This document shows, piece by piece, positions 36,254-44,423 of a DNA stretch of 64,000 nt. Source of the DNA: G965197715 sp965247615 (GTDB lineage Bacteria; Chloroflexota; Dehalococcoidia; Lucifugimonadales; UBA1127). Each line of letters opens with the position of its first letter. Position 1 is the first letter of the stretch. Position numbers and translations under genes: made by a program. Under the pieces are notes generated by a model. The model saw only the letters and a program-made list of their open reading frames with translations, was not told the DNA's origin and did no database searches. The DNA lies in assembly GCA_965247615.1 (NCBI GenBank), contig OZ252022.1, forward strand, positions 310,001 through 374,000, written 5' to 3'.

Positions 36254-37627
36254 TTGAAAATAGCAGTTGTTGGACTTGGACACGTTGGCACCGTCGCCGC
36301 TGCGGGCCTTGCGTTAGCCGGCCATGACGTGTTGGGCGTAGATATCGACCGGGAACGAATTGATCTTCTCCAAATGGGAAGGGTCCCGCTGTACGAACAG
36401 GGGTTGCAAGAGCGGGTGGCTTCCGCATTGCAGAGGGACGCCCTGCGGTTCTTGCATCGTGACGCGGTTACTGAAGACCTGGGCGACGTTGCCCTGATTG
36501 CGGTGGGGACGCCGGCCGGGGATGGCGCAGCCGCCGGCCTTCACCAGGTTAGGGCTGCCGTGTCATGGCTCAAGTCCACGCGTCCTCGGGACCTAGTCAT
36601 CGCCATGAAGAGCACGGTCTTGCCAGGCACCGGCCAGCGGATCGTGGCAGGGGAACTGGCCGGGACCGGCATCGGGTACGCCGCCAACCCGGAGTTCCTC
36701 CGTGAGGGCCAAGCGCTGCACGACTGGGACCATCCGGACCGCATCGTGATCGGCGCCGCCTCGAACGACGTGCGGTCCGTTGCGGCCGTGAAGGCGATGC
36801 ACGCGGGCATCGACGCGCCACGCCTGGTGACGGACATAACCAGCGCGGAGATGGTCAAGTACGCGAGCAACGCGTTCCTCGCTACTAGGATCTCCTTCAT
36901 CAACGAGATCGCCTCCCTCTGCGACGCCCTTGGGGCATCGATAGATGACGTGAGCGACGGGCTGGCGATGGACTCGCGGACCGGCGCAAGAATCCACGCC
37001 GGCGCGGGCTATGGGGGTTCCTGCTTCCCCAAGGACGTCCACGCGCTCGACGACCTTGCCTTGGCCGGCGGCGCAAATGTCGACCTGCTGCGATCGGTGG
37101 TCACCACCAACAACCGCCAGCGGCTGCTGGTGCTGCATGCGCTGCGCCGGCGGTTCGACCTCGCCCTCGCCGGGCTGAACGTCGGCTTCCTGGGGCTGGC
37201 GTTCAAGCCCGGGACCGACGACGTCCGGTATGCCCCGTCACTCGACCTGATACGTGCGCTGGTGGCTGAGGGCGTTGCGGTACGGGCGTATGACCCCGCG
37301 GCCACCGAGTCCGCGCGTCCGCTGTTGCCTCCGCCGGTCCGGCTTGTGGGCAGCGTGGAGGAAGCCGCGGACGGCGCGCAGTCCTTGGTCCTCCTGACCG
37401 AGTGGGGCCAGATCGTCAACGCGGACTGGCGGGCCGTGGCGCGGCGCATGACGCCGCCGCGTTTCGTGTTCGACGGCAGGAACGCGCTGGACCCCGGCCG
37501 TATGGAGAACCTGGGCTTCGAGTACGTGGGAGTGGGGAGAGCCGCTGCCCGCAGGACGAATCCAGTAAACGGCGCCGCAACGGACGGGGCCGACGGCGCT
37601 CGTATTTGGGTCCGAGTTGTCCCCTGA
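36254..37627 (+). CDS. UDP-glucose/GDP-mannose dehydrogenase family protein
   Basis: About 457 residues. TTG 36254 is preferred because GAGGG is 5 nt upstream and the protein then starts LKIAVVGLGHVG, like other family members; ATG 36242 is the alternative. NAD-binding domain with VVGLGHVGTVAAAGLALAGH, ALIAVGTPAG, then the substrate region IGYAANPEFLREGQALHDW and the catalytic Cys in GAGYGGSCFPKDVHAL near residue 257, and the C-terminal UDP-binding domain with NVGFLGLAFKPGTDDVR. It oxidises a sugar nucleotide to the uronate in two NAD-dependent steps. It overlaps the epimerase gene by 11 nt and probably supplies a sugar donor for the glycosyltransferase encoded nearby. Confidence 0.93.
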   Translation: MKIAVVGLGHVGTVAAAGLALAGHDVLGVDIDRERIDLLQMGRVPLYEQGLQERVASALQRDALRFLHRDAVTEDLGDVALIAVGTPAGDGAAAGLHQVRAAVSWLKSTRPRDLVIAMKSTVLPGTGQRIVAGELAGTGIGYAANPEFLREGQALHDWDHPDRIVIGAASNDVRSVAAVKAMHAGIDAPRLVTDITSAEMVKYASNAFLATRISFINEIASLCDALGASIDDVSDGLAMDSRTGARIHAGAGYGGSCFPKDVHALDDLALAGGANVDLLRSVVTTNNRQRLLVLHALRRRFDLALAGLNVGFLGLAFKPGTDDVRYAPSLDLIRALVAEGVAVRAYDPAATESARPLLPPPVRLVGSVEEAADGAQSLVLLTEWGQIVNADWRAVARRMTPPRFVFDGRNALDPGRMENLGFEYVGVGRAAARRTNPVNGAATDGADGARIWVRVVP

Positions 37628-38558
37628 AGGAGCCGTCCTCATCACCGGAGTGGCGGGGTTCGGTGGCTCCAGCCTCGCCAGAGCGTTGCTTGCCCTCGGC
37701 TACAACGTCACGGGACTGGATGTGGCGCCGCCCTCTCACGCCGCACTGCTGGGCCAGGAGTTGTCCCATCCTCGCTTTCGGTATGTGTGGAAGAGCATCC
37801 AGGACATCCAGCCCTGGGACGTGGAAGGGCACACGGTGGTGGCGCACATGGCGGCGCAGCCGGACACCCCCCTCGCGTTCGAGTCGCCGCGCTACACCAT
37901 TATGCAGAACGTCGAGGGCACCGTCGCCCTGCTGGAGGCGGTCCGTCACACGGAGGGCGTGTCGAAGGTGATCTTCGCCGGGTCCGGCAACGAGGTGGGG
38001 CGGCCCCTCCGGATTCCGATAGACGAGGACCACCCCTTGACGCCGCACAACCCCTACGGCTTTTCCAAAGCTGCGGCGGAGCTGGCGATGTGGGCGTGGC
38101 GCCGGGCCTACGGCGTGCCGTCGGTGGTCATGGCCACCGGCGTGGTTGTCGGCCCCAACATGCGCAGGGAGGTCTTCATCTTCAAGTGGCTCTGGAACGC
38201 CCTCCATGGCAGGCCCATCGTCGTCGAGGGCGGACAGCAGACGCGCGACGTCACCTACATTGACGACGTCGCGATGGCATGGACGCTGGCGATTCAGGCC
38301 CCCGCTGAGAAGGTCGTCGGGCACAAGTTCTACGCCGGCTACGGACAGGAACGCACGGTCAAGGACCTGGCGGGCATGTGCCGCGCCGTCCTCGGAAACG
38401 TGGCGCCCATCGAATACACGGGCTACCGGCCGGGCGAAGAGGGGCAACGGGAGGCGTTCAGCAACGAAAAGGCCCGGAAGGTGCTCGGCTACGCGCCCAA
38501 GACCTCCCCCGTGGAGGCCATCGCGCTAACCGCCGATTGGGTGAAAAGCTTGCTCTAG
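37617..38558 (+). CDS. NAD-dependent epimerase/dehydratase (extended SDR)
   Basis: 313 residues from TTG 37617, inside the end of the upstream gene. The Rossmann motif is ITGVAGFGGSSLARALL, the Asp binding the cofactor is in VTGLDVAPP, and the active site has AGSGNEVG and YGFSKAAAELAMW (Tyr-x-x-x-Lys). RDVTYIDDVAMAWTLAI is typical for sugar-nucleotide epimerases. Likely converts the sugar nucleotide made by the preceding dehydrogenase or a related one. Its end overlaps the convergent histidine phosphatase gene by 33 bp. Confidence 0.92.
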   Translation: MSPEGAVLITGVAGFGGSSLARALLALGYNVTGLDVAPPSHAALLGQELSHPRFRYVWKSIQDIQPWDVEGHTVVAHMAAQPDTPLAFESPRYTIMQNVEGTVALLEAVRHTEGVSKVIFAGSGNEVGRPLRIPIDEDHPLTPHNPYGFSKAAAELAMWAWRRAYGVPSVVMATGVVVGPNMRREVFIFKWLWNALHGRPIVVEGGQQTRDVTYIDDVAMAWTLAIQAPAEKVVGHKFYAGYGQERTVKDLAGMCRAVLGNVAPIEYTGYRPGEEGQREAFSNEKARKVLGYAPKTSPVEAIALTADWVKSLL

Positions 38559-39206
38559 GCCCCGCCAGGTGCGGTGGAGCCGCCCATCTGACCGCCACAG
38601 GAGAAGCCCGTCCAGGTATTGGGGCCAGTGTGACTCAATGACCTCATCGGCGGACAGCGGGAACAGGTGGGCCACTAGCACCGCCAGAATAGCGTCGTGG
38701 GTGACGTAGACGCTGAGCCGTCCGTCCCGGCCGAGGCCGCCTGTCGCCAAGGCCAGGAGCAACGCTACGCCGTCCGACGTTGTCCTCATGCCCGGCAGGG
38801 GCGGACCTCCTGAGAGCTGACGCGGCACGATTGCCCATATGCCGTTCTCCAGGAAGAATCCCCCGGCGACTTTCGGTTCCACGACAAATGGTCCCGGATC
38901 TCCCAGGCGCCAGTCCCGCTCTACTGCTCCGCCCCATCCCCCGCCGCGAAGGACCGCCTCCCCGGTCTCTACACAGCGAGGCAGAGGGCTGGCGACAATC
39001 CGCGCCCGCGCCCGTTGCTCTGACAGCTGCGCCCCAAGTTGCTCTGCTGTCGTGACTCCCCTGGCGGTCAGAGGCACAGCTTCACCAAATGTACCCTCGG
39101 GAATGTCCTCCCGCTCGGCGTGTCTCAGGACAAGGGCGGCGTCGGCCTCCGCCGGGACCAGGGCCAGCCGGTCCACGATGGAGGTCACCGCATCGGGCGC
39201 GTTCAT
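38526..39206 (-). CDS. Histidine phosphatase superfamily protein
   Basis: 226 residues. The phosphoryl-accepting His is in LVLRHAEREDIPEG (residues about 26-39), a second basic patch is in IVASPLPRCVETGEAV, and the other catalytic His is in VYVTHDAILAVLVAHLF. These mark a phosphoglycerate-mutase-like phosphatase. ATG 39206 overlaps the stop of the upstream methyltransferase fusion (ATGA), so it is the fourth gene of an overlapping operon. It may remove phosphate from a sugar or carrier intermediate of that pathway. Confidence 0.9.
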   Translation of the reverse strand: MNAPDAVTSIVDRLALVPAEADAALVLRHAEREDIPEGTFGEAVPLTARGVTTAEQLGAQLSEQRARARIVASPLPRCVETGEAVLRGGGWGGAVERDWRLGDPGPFVVEPKVAGGFFLENGIWAIVPRQLSGGPPLPGMRTTSDGVALLLALATGGLGRDGRLSVYVTHDAILAVLVAHLFPLSADEVIESHWPQYLDGLLLWRSDGRLHRTWRGLEQAFHPIGG

Positions 39207-40894
39207 GCGGCCCTGGCGCGGATGACGGAGCTTACTGACGCCGTCGGCGTCACATCAAGCAGTTCGAACCCGGCGGCCGCCAGCAAATCGGCGAACTGCC
39301 GCTCAGTACGTTCACGGCCTCCGGTCGTCACCAGCATGTGCAGGTCCAGCAGGCCGCCGTCGCCGGACGACTCGTCCAACGCCACCTCTACCACGTAGAG
39401 CGTGCCGCCCTTGGGCATCGCTTCCCGCGCCCGCCGCAGGATGTGCAGCGCGGTGTCATCCGGCCAGTCGTGCAGCACCCGCGCCAGCGCCACCGCGTCA
39501 CACCGGACGGGCCACTCCAAGAAGAGGTCGCCGGGGACAAACCGGCAGCGGGCCCCAATATCCACCGGCGCCACGGCGTCCGCGATGACCTCCGACCTGT
39601 CCATGACCGTCCCGGTCAGACCGGGGTACGCGCGCAGCAGCGCGAAGGTCAGCTCGCCAAGGCCGCCTCCGGCGTCCAAGACGGCGTTGTGAACGCCGAA
39701 GTCCACCGCGTCGGCCAGGGCGCGGTAGTCGTGCCTGGCGTAGGCGGCCATCGCCGCGTTATACGCCTTCCGTTCCTCCGGCCTGTCCTGGAGCCAATGG
39801 AAGAAGCTAGCTCCGTAGAGCTCCGTGAAGCTGGACGCGCCGGTCCGCAGGGAGCGATCAAGGCCGGCCCAGGCGGTGTAGGTCTCGTTGCCCCAGTGCA
39901 GCGCTGCGTCGGCAAGCGACAGCGGATGCGATCGCCGCAGATGCTCGCCCTTCCCGGTGGGGCGATAGGCCCCGCCCCTGTCCTGCCGGACCAGCCCCAA
40001 CTCCGTCAGCGCGCGCATCAACCGCGCACCAACAGCTTGGCCCAGGTGGAGGCGCCGCTCCACCTCCTCCGCCGACGTCGGCAGCACCTCGAACACCCCC
40101 ATCTCCACCGCAGCCCGGACCGTCTGCGTCCTCCACATGCCCACCATGTCCGCCGAGAGCTCTTCCAACGGCGACCGCAAGGGCTTCCGGAGTTCGACCA
40201 GGGTCTTCCCCGATTCATCAATCACCGACAATGAGCCGTCGAATCCCTCCACACGGGCCTGCCCGTTGTAGAACGGCTCGACGTGTTGGAACCGCTCTTC
40301 GTATAGGGACTCGCCGCGCGTGTCCGCGTGATGCCATCCTCCGGCGTCACGGGCGCGGGCGTAGCTCTTGTGAAACACGTCCAGGTCGAGGAACCAACGG
40401 CGGTGCAGCAGGTTGCCGGAGCCGTCTATGTGGGTGTGTCTACCGTCGCTCCCCAGCACGACGGCGCAGCCGTCCTTGAAGTCCCCTGCATACCGGTAGC
40501 GCTGATCATACGCAGGCCCGCCGTCTGCCGTGACGTGAAAATACCCGCCGTCGCGGTCTCGCACAGGACAGCGGCCCTCCTGGAAGTTGCCGCACCAAGC
40601 GTAACGCTCTCGGTACAGGGGTCTCCCGTCCGGGAGCATATGGAACCACCCGTCCGCTCCCCGGACGGCGGCGCGGTCTTCGTAGAATCCGAAGGTTCGT
40701 ACATGGCGGGACTCGTAGGCAGGCCGGCCATCGGGCGTGATATGGTAGGCGCCCGAGTCGTCGCGCACGGGGGCGAGGCCGGGGGCGTGGAACTTCAACA
40801 CCTCAGTGAACCGTGCGGCATAGGCGGGACGCCCCAGATGGACGTGGTGGGACGCATCCCCTGCTATGCCGTATTCCCGCCACGTGCCGCTCAT
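39203..40894 (-). CDS. WG-like repeat domain fused to a class I O-methyltransferase
   Basis: 563 residues from ATG 40894, which overlaps the stop of the radical SAM gene (ATGA). Residues about 18-235 hold six repeats of 34-35 residues, each with a Gly-x-x-x-Tyr-x-x-Arg-Tyr/Phe core: GRPAYAARF, GRPAYESRH, GRPLYRERY, GGPAYDQRY, GNLLHRRWF and GESLYEERF, followed by segments such as VRDDSGAYHITPD. These resemble WG (KWG) repeats. From about residue 240 a dimerisation helix-turn-helix (EELSADMVGMWRTQTVRAAV) leads into an O-methyltransferase with VLDAGGGLGELTFALL and the catalytic His in ARVLHDWPDD. The repeat domain may present a protein or peptide substrate. Acceptor unknown. Confidence 0.88.
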   Translation of the reverse strand: MSGTWREYGIAGDASHHVHLGRPAYAARFTEVLKFHAPGLAPVRDDSGAYHITPDGRPAYESRHVRTFGFYEDRAAVRGADGWFHMLPDGRPLYRERYAWCGNFQEGRCPVRDRDGGYFHVTADGGPAYDQRYRYAGDFKDGCAVVLGSDGRHTHIDGSGNLLHRRWFLDLDVFHKSYARARDAGGWHHADTRGESLYEERFQHVEPFYNGQARVEGFDGSLSVIDESGKTLVELRKPLRSPLEELSADMVGMWRTQTVRAAVEMGVFEVLPTSAEEVERRLHLGQAVGARLMRALTELGLVRQDRGGAYRPTGKGEHLRRSHPLSLADAALHWGNETYTAWAGLDRSLRTGASSFTELYGASFFHWLQDRPEERKAYNAAMAAYARHDYRALADAVDFGVHNAVLDAGGGLGELTFALLRAYPGLTGTVMDRSEVIADAVAPVDIGARCRFVPGDLFLEWPVRCDAVALARVLHDWPDDTALHILRRAREAMPKGGTLYVVEVALDESSGDGGLLDLHMLVTTGGRERTERQFADLLAAAGFELLDVTPTASVSSVIRARAA

Positions 40895-41949
40895 GACCCC
40901 TCCGGCCTCCGCATGTTGCAGCCCTGGCAGAGTGCGTTCTGCATGTAGCTGGCCTGAAGGTCCTTGTAGGCGTCTCTTTCCCAGATGCCGTACAGGCCGG
41001 CTTCCTTCACGTTGCCGAAGTCCCCCAGCGAGCGGCGCAGGGCGTCCGGGGCGCAGCACGGGTTGAACCGGCCGTCGGCCGCCACCCACGCCTCCTTGCC
41101 CAGGAACGGGCACTCTCCCCCGGCGGCGATCTCGCCCCCATCCGTCTCGTCGAGGTGGAAGATGTTGTCCAGCAGCACCCGTCCGCCGCCTGGCAAGCGG
41201 TGTTCCTCCGCCGCTGCGTACGCCGCGTCGACGGCGTCGTTCCACCTCGCGATGGCCTCCGGGCTACGGCGCATCGAATGTTGGCGGATCTGGGTGAAGT
41301 GCGCCCACAGGTGGTGGCCTTTCACGCGGTCAACGCCAATCTTTGCCGCAAGCCTGACGACATCCGGGAGCTCCGAGAAATTCACTTCCATGAAGGTCAG
41401 CTGGAATGTGACCCTACAGCGGTTCTCTCCCTTTGCCGCATGGCCGTCTCTGACTGCGATGAAGGTCCGGACGTTGTCTAGGACGGTCTCCCAGTTGGCG
41501 CCGAGCATTACCCGCTCTTGTGTGCCTTTGGTGGCGCCGTTCCAGGACACCTTCACGTCGGAGGCCACCGGCACGATACGTTCGGCCCAGGCCTTTGCCC
41601 CCCGCTGGGGGAAGGTCCCGTTGGTGGTCAGGTTGAGCATGACCCCGTACTCGGCGCAGAGGTCCAGGATCTCGTCGAAGTGGCGGTACAGGAGCGGCTC
41701 CCCCATGGTCGAGGGGATGATCTCCCGCAGGGGCGTGCCGCGGGACTCGGCCATGACCCTCCGGATGAGGCCGATGTCCATGCGGCGCTTGGGGAGGCCG
41801 GCACTTCTCCGGTCGCTCTGCGTGGCGCTGTAGGGCGAATGGTCTTCGCACATGATGCAATGGAGGTTGCAGTCGTCCGGGTTGGTGTCGAACGTAATGC
41901 GCCACGGCCCGGGCCGTGGGCCGGCGTGCTGCACTGCGGGCTTGTTCAT
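40891..41949 (-). CDS. Radical SAM/SPASM-domain enzyme
   Basis: 352 residues. The 4Fe-4S cluster binding the SAM is set by CNLHCIMCEDHSPYS (Cys-x3-Cys-x2-Cys), with the GEP motif in STMGEPLLYRHFDEIL. The C-terminal SPASM/twitch part has ECPFLGKEAWVAADGRFNPCC and ALCQGCNMRRPEGS, giving Cys residues for an auxiliary cluster. Such enzymes often modify peptides or proteins, or complex sugars. It starts 4 nt after the glycosyltransferase stop, with GAGGGTG as its ribosome site inside that gene, and overlaps the next gene by 4 bp. The substrate is not known. Confidence 0.92.
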   Translation of the reverse strand: MNKPAVQHAGPRPGPWRITFDTNPDDCNLHCIMCEDHSPYSATQSDRRSAGLPKRRMDIGLIRRVMAESRGTPLREIIPSTMGEPLLYRHFDEILDLCAEYGVMLNLTTNGTFPQRGAKAWAERIVPVASDVKVSWNGATKGTQERVMLGANWETVLDNVRTFIAVRDGHAAKGENRCRVTFQLTFMEVNFSELPDVVRLAAKIGVDRVKGHHLWAHFTQIRQHSMRRSPEAIARWNDAVDAAYAAAEEHRLPGGGRVLLDNIFHLDETDGGEIAAGGECPFLGKEAWVAADGRFNPCCAPDALRRSLGDFGNVKEAGLYGIWERDAYKDLQASYMQNALCQGCNMRRPEGS

Positions 41950-41953
41950 GCAT

Positions 41954-43255
41954 TCACCCTCTTCGGGCCAGGCTGAGGTACAGGCCCTCCACTGCGCGGG
42001 AATGTTCCATCATGTCCGGGACGTTGCCGTCGCTCGATTGCAGGTACCCCCGCTTGCCCAACTGCCGCGCCAGCGCTGGGTCGTCCGCCAGTCTCTGCAT
42101 TTGGTGCGCCAGGGAGTCCGGATCGCGATGAGTGAAGAGCAGCCCGTTCTCTTCGTGGCGGACGTACTCGGCCATCCCGCCGTAGTCAGCCGTGATGACG
42201 GGGACGCCGGCCTGCAGCGCCTCGTGGATGACCAGGGGTGAGTTTTCTGCCCAGATAGAGGGAACCACGATTGCGTCGCAGCGGTTGAACACCTCCGGAA
42301 CGATATCCTGGTTGCCGTACTCGCCCACCCATTCGACGCGGCGCCCGGCGGACCCGGGAAGCGCCCGGGCCAGTGCCTTGAGGCCCTCGGTCTCAACACC
42401 CCGGTTGCGTCCCCAGATGCGCAGGTGGGAGTCTCCCGCTACGCTGCCGAACGCTCTGATAAGGTGGTCCACTCCCTTCGCCGGTATGTGCGTTCCGATG
42501 TAGCCGAAGGTGAAGGGCTCCCCCCCAAGGCGCTCCCTGCCCTTCAGGCGGCCAAGATGGAAGCCGTAGTCCAGGTATATGAGCTTCTGTTCCGGGATTC
42601 CAAAGTCATCTCTGAAGCGCCTCAAGAGGTACGTGGAGGGGGCAATGAAGATATTCACGGCATCGCACAGCTCGCGTATATGCGCCATGCGCCTACGCAC
42701 CCATTCGGTCCAGTAGGCGGCATCTTCCTCAAACCCGTCCTCGCTGCCGGCGAAGTAGCGGACGTAGCACCTCACGGCACATTTTCTGTCGTCCTGCCCG
42801 TCGCAGACTGACCATGTATCGGAAGGGTCCTGCGGGTACATCTGGATGAACTGTCCCCTCGGACACATGAGCCAGTAATCGTGAAGCGTGAAGACGATGG
42901 GGATGCCGCGGTCCCGGGCTCCGAACACCAGGGAGGTGGAGAGATGGTTGAGGTGCCCTATGTGCACGACCTCCGGCTGCTCCCTGTCCAGAAGGGCCTC
43001 GAAGGCGGCGTCCACGGCTTTGTGGCGGTACCCGTCACGTGCTCGGGCCATGTTGATGACGTGGAGGGTGATTCGGGCGTCGGAGGGATCATCCTCTTGC
43101 TGGACCGCATATTCGGGAAGGAAGGCGTTCTCCTGCCGGGTGAAGACGTGCACTTCGTGGTGTTTGGCTAGCGCATGAGCCAAGCCCTGCGTGTAAACCT
43201 CAGAGCCGGCATTGTACCGCATGGGGTAGCCGTGAATGACCTGTAGGACTTTCAA
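41954..43255 (-). CDS. Glycosyltransferase family 4
   Basis: 433 residues, GT-B fold. N-terminal acceptor domain: MKVLQVIHGYPMRYNAGSEV and FTLHDYWLMCPRGQFIQM, followed by a Cys-rich loop (VCDGQDDRKCAVRCYVRYF) seen in a subset of GT4 enzymes. The donor domain shows FTFGYIGTHIPAKGVDHLI and SIWAENSPLVIHEALQAG (Glu-x7-Glu). First gene of the four-gene operon, so it likely transfers a sugar onto the same product that the radical SAM and methyltransferase enzymes modify. Confidence 0.93.
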   Translation of the reverse strand: MKVLQVIHGYPMRYNAGSEVYTQGLAHALAKHHEVHVFTRQENAFLPEYAVQQEDDPSDARITLHVINMARARDGYRHKAVDAAFEALLDREQPEVVHIGHLNHLSTSLVFGARDRGIPIVFTLHDYWLMCPRGQFIQMYPQDPSDTWSVCDGQDDRKCAVRCYVRYFAGSEDGFEEDAAYWTEWVRRRMAHIRELCDAVNIFIAPSTYLLRRFRDDFGIPEQKLIYLDYGFHLGRLKGRERLGGEPFTFGYIGTHIPAKGVDHLIRAFGSVAGDSHLRIWGRNRGVETEGLKALARALPGSAGRRVEWVGEYGNQDIVPEVFNRCDAIVVPSIWAENSPLVIHEALQAGVPVITADYGGMAEYVRHEENGLLFTHRDPDSLAHQMQRLADDPALARQLGKRGYLQSSDGNVPDMMEHSRAVEGLYLSLARRG

Positions 43256-43627
43256 CCAAAAGCTCCGCGCTTACGCAAGTCTCTTCCGCCCCCTCTGCAT
43301 GATGCACCGCCCCAATCACCTGAGCCTAAACGGACTCAATGATCGCCTCTTGCTGGTTGACCACCCTGATCGGCGAGCGCGCCTTGTGACGATGCGCCGA
43401 GCCCCGCACGCCTGAACAGCAGCCACCGTCTATCTTATGCCCATACTATACTCGGGCACACGTGTATGGCAGGCCACATTCAATGCCCTCCAACTCCAGT
43501 GGGCCGGGAATGCTCTTGTCGTCTGTCTCTTGTGGGAGAATCGACGCGCTGACAAGGCAACCACGAGTTCGAACGTGGCACTACGGACCTTCCGCTCAGG
43601 CGCATCCACGAGTACGGCAGCTCTTCG
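43256..43627. other. Upstream region of the glycosyltransferase operon
   Basis: No gene is seen before the IS5-type relic. The operon promoter must lie here, but I found no clear boxes. Confidence 0.4.
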
Positions 43628-44118
43628 TTGCAATCGCCTCGCAGCCATTCGCTGACGGAGAACCGCAACGGCCCGCTAGTGGACTTCCTGGTGAGCCAAG
43701 CCACGGGGACGGCGGAGCAGGATGCGGTCCCCGTGCTGCTGGACGAGGCACGCGAACGCGGGTTCCATCCCAAGACTCTTGGTGCGGACACGGGCCACAA
43801 CACGAGGGGTTGTGTGGGAGCGATGCGAGCCCGCGGCGTTACCCCGCACATTGCGCAGAACACGAGCGGGCGCTCCAGCGCCATCGCCGGGTGCACGACC
43901 CGGCATTGCGGGTATGCGTTGAGTCAGTGGCTGAGGAAGCGAGTCGAGGAGGTCTTCGGCTGGATGAAGACGGAGGGCGGGTTCCGGAGAACGCGCTACC
44001 GGGGCTTGGACTGCACGGCCTTACCGGCTCCCTCGTGGGGACAGCCTATAACCTAGCGCGGATGGCCAGGCTGCTGTCTTCTGAGACGCCAGCCCCCCAG
44101 ACCGAGCTGGCCGCATAA
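43628..44118 (+). pseudogene. IS5-type transposase, C-terminal half with frameshift
   Basis: Reads SHSLTENRNGPLVDFLVSQA, VLLDEARERGFHPKTLGAD and HIAQNTSGRSSAI, then KRVEEVFGWMKTEGGFRRTR with the catalytic Glu. Near 44015 the frame shifts and the end continues as LVGTAYNLARMARLL. The N-terminal half and first catalytic Asp are missing. This is a different IS5 subgroup from the element at 12763. Confidence 0.82.
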
Positions 44119-44423
44119 CCAACAGCTGCGAGGCCGCTCTTCACCCCAGGCCAAGAGGCAGGGGTCCTCCACAGGCCGTCAGACCACCCGACAACGAGTG
44201 ATTCAGCCACATTGCGGCCATGACCGCAGCCCTCCCATCGCCACGAAACCCTTTCTTCCGCAGCCTGCTAGATTGGCCAGGTCGCGCTCTTCTTCGAGCG
44301 GCACATTCCCTGAGTGGTCCGGCTTGCCCGCGCCCAACATAGTCACTCTTCGGGTGATCCGCAGCCCGGGTCAACCTTCCGCTGGGACCGGCATTCCGGG
44401 TCTCAGGACCTGCCGAAGTTTTG
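44119..44423. other. Intergenic stretch downstream of mgtE
   Basis: Lies between the IS5-type relic and the 3' end of the magnesium channel gene. No gene or clear terminator was found. Confidence 0.4.

Noticed and set aside
40895..41245. N-terminal extension of the WG-repeat methyltransferase
   Set aside because: It is antiphase sequence within the radical SAM gene; the ATGA overlap at 40894 is the natural start.
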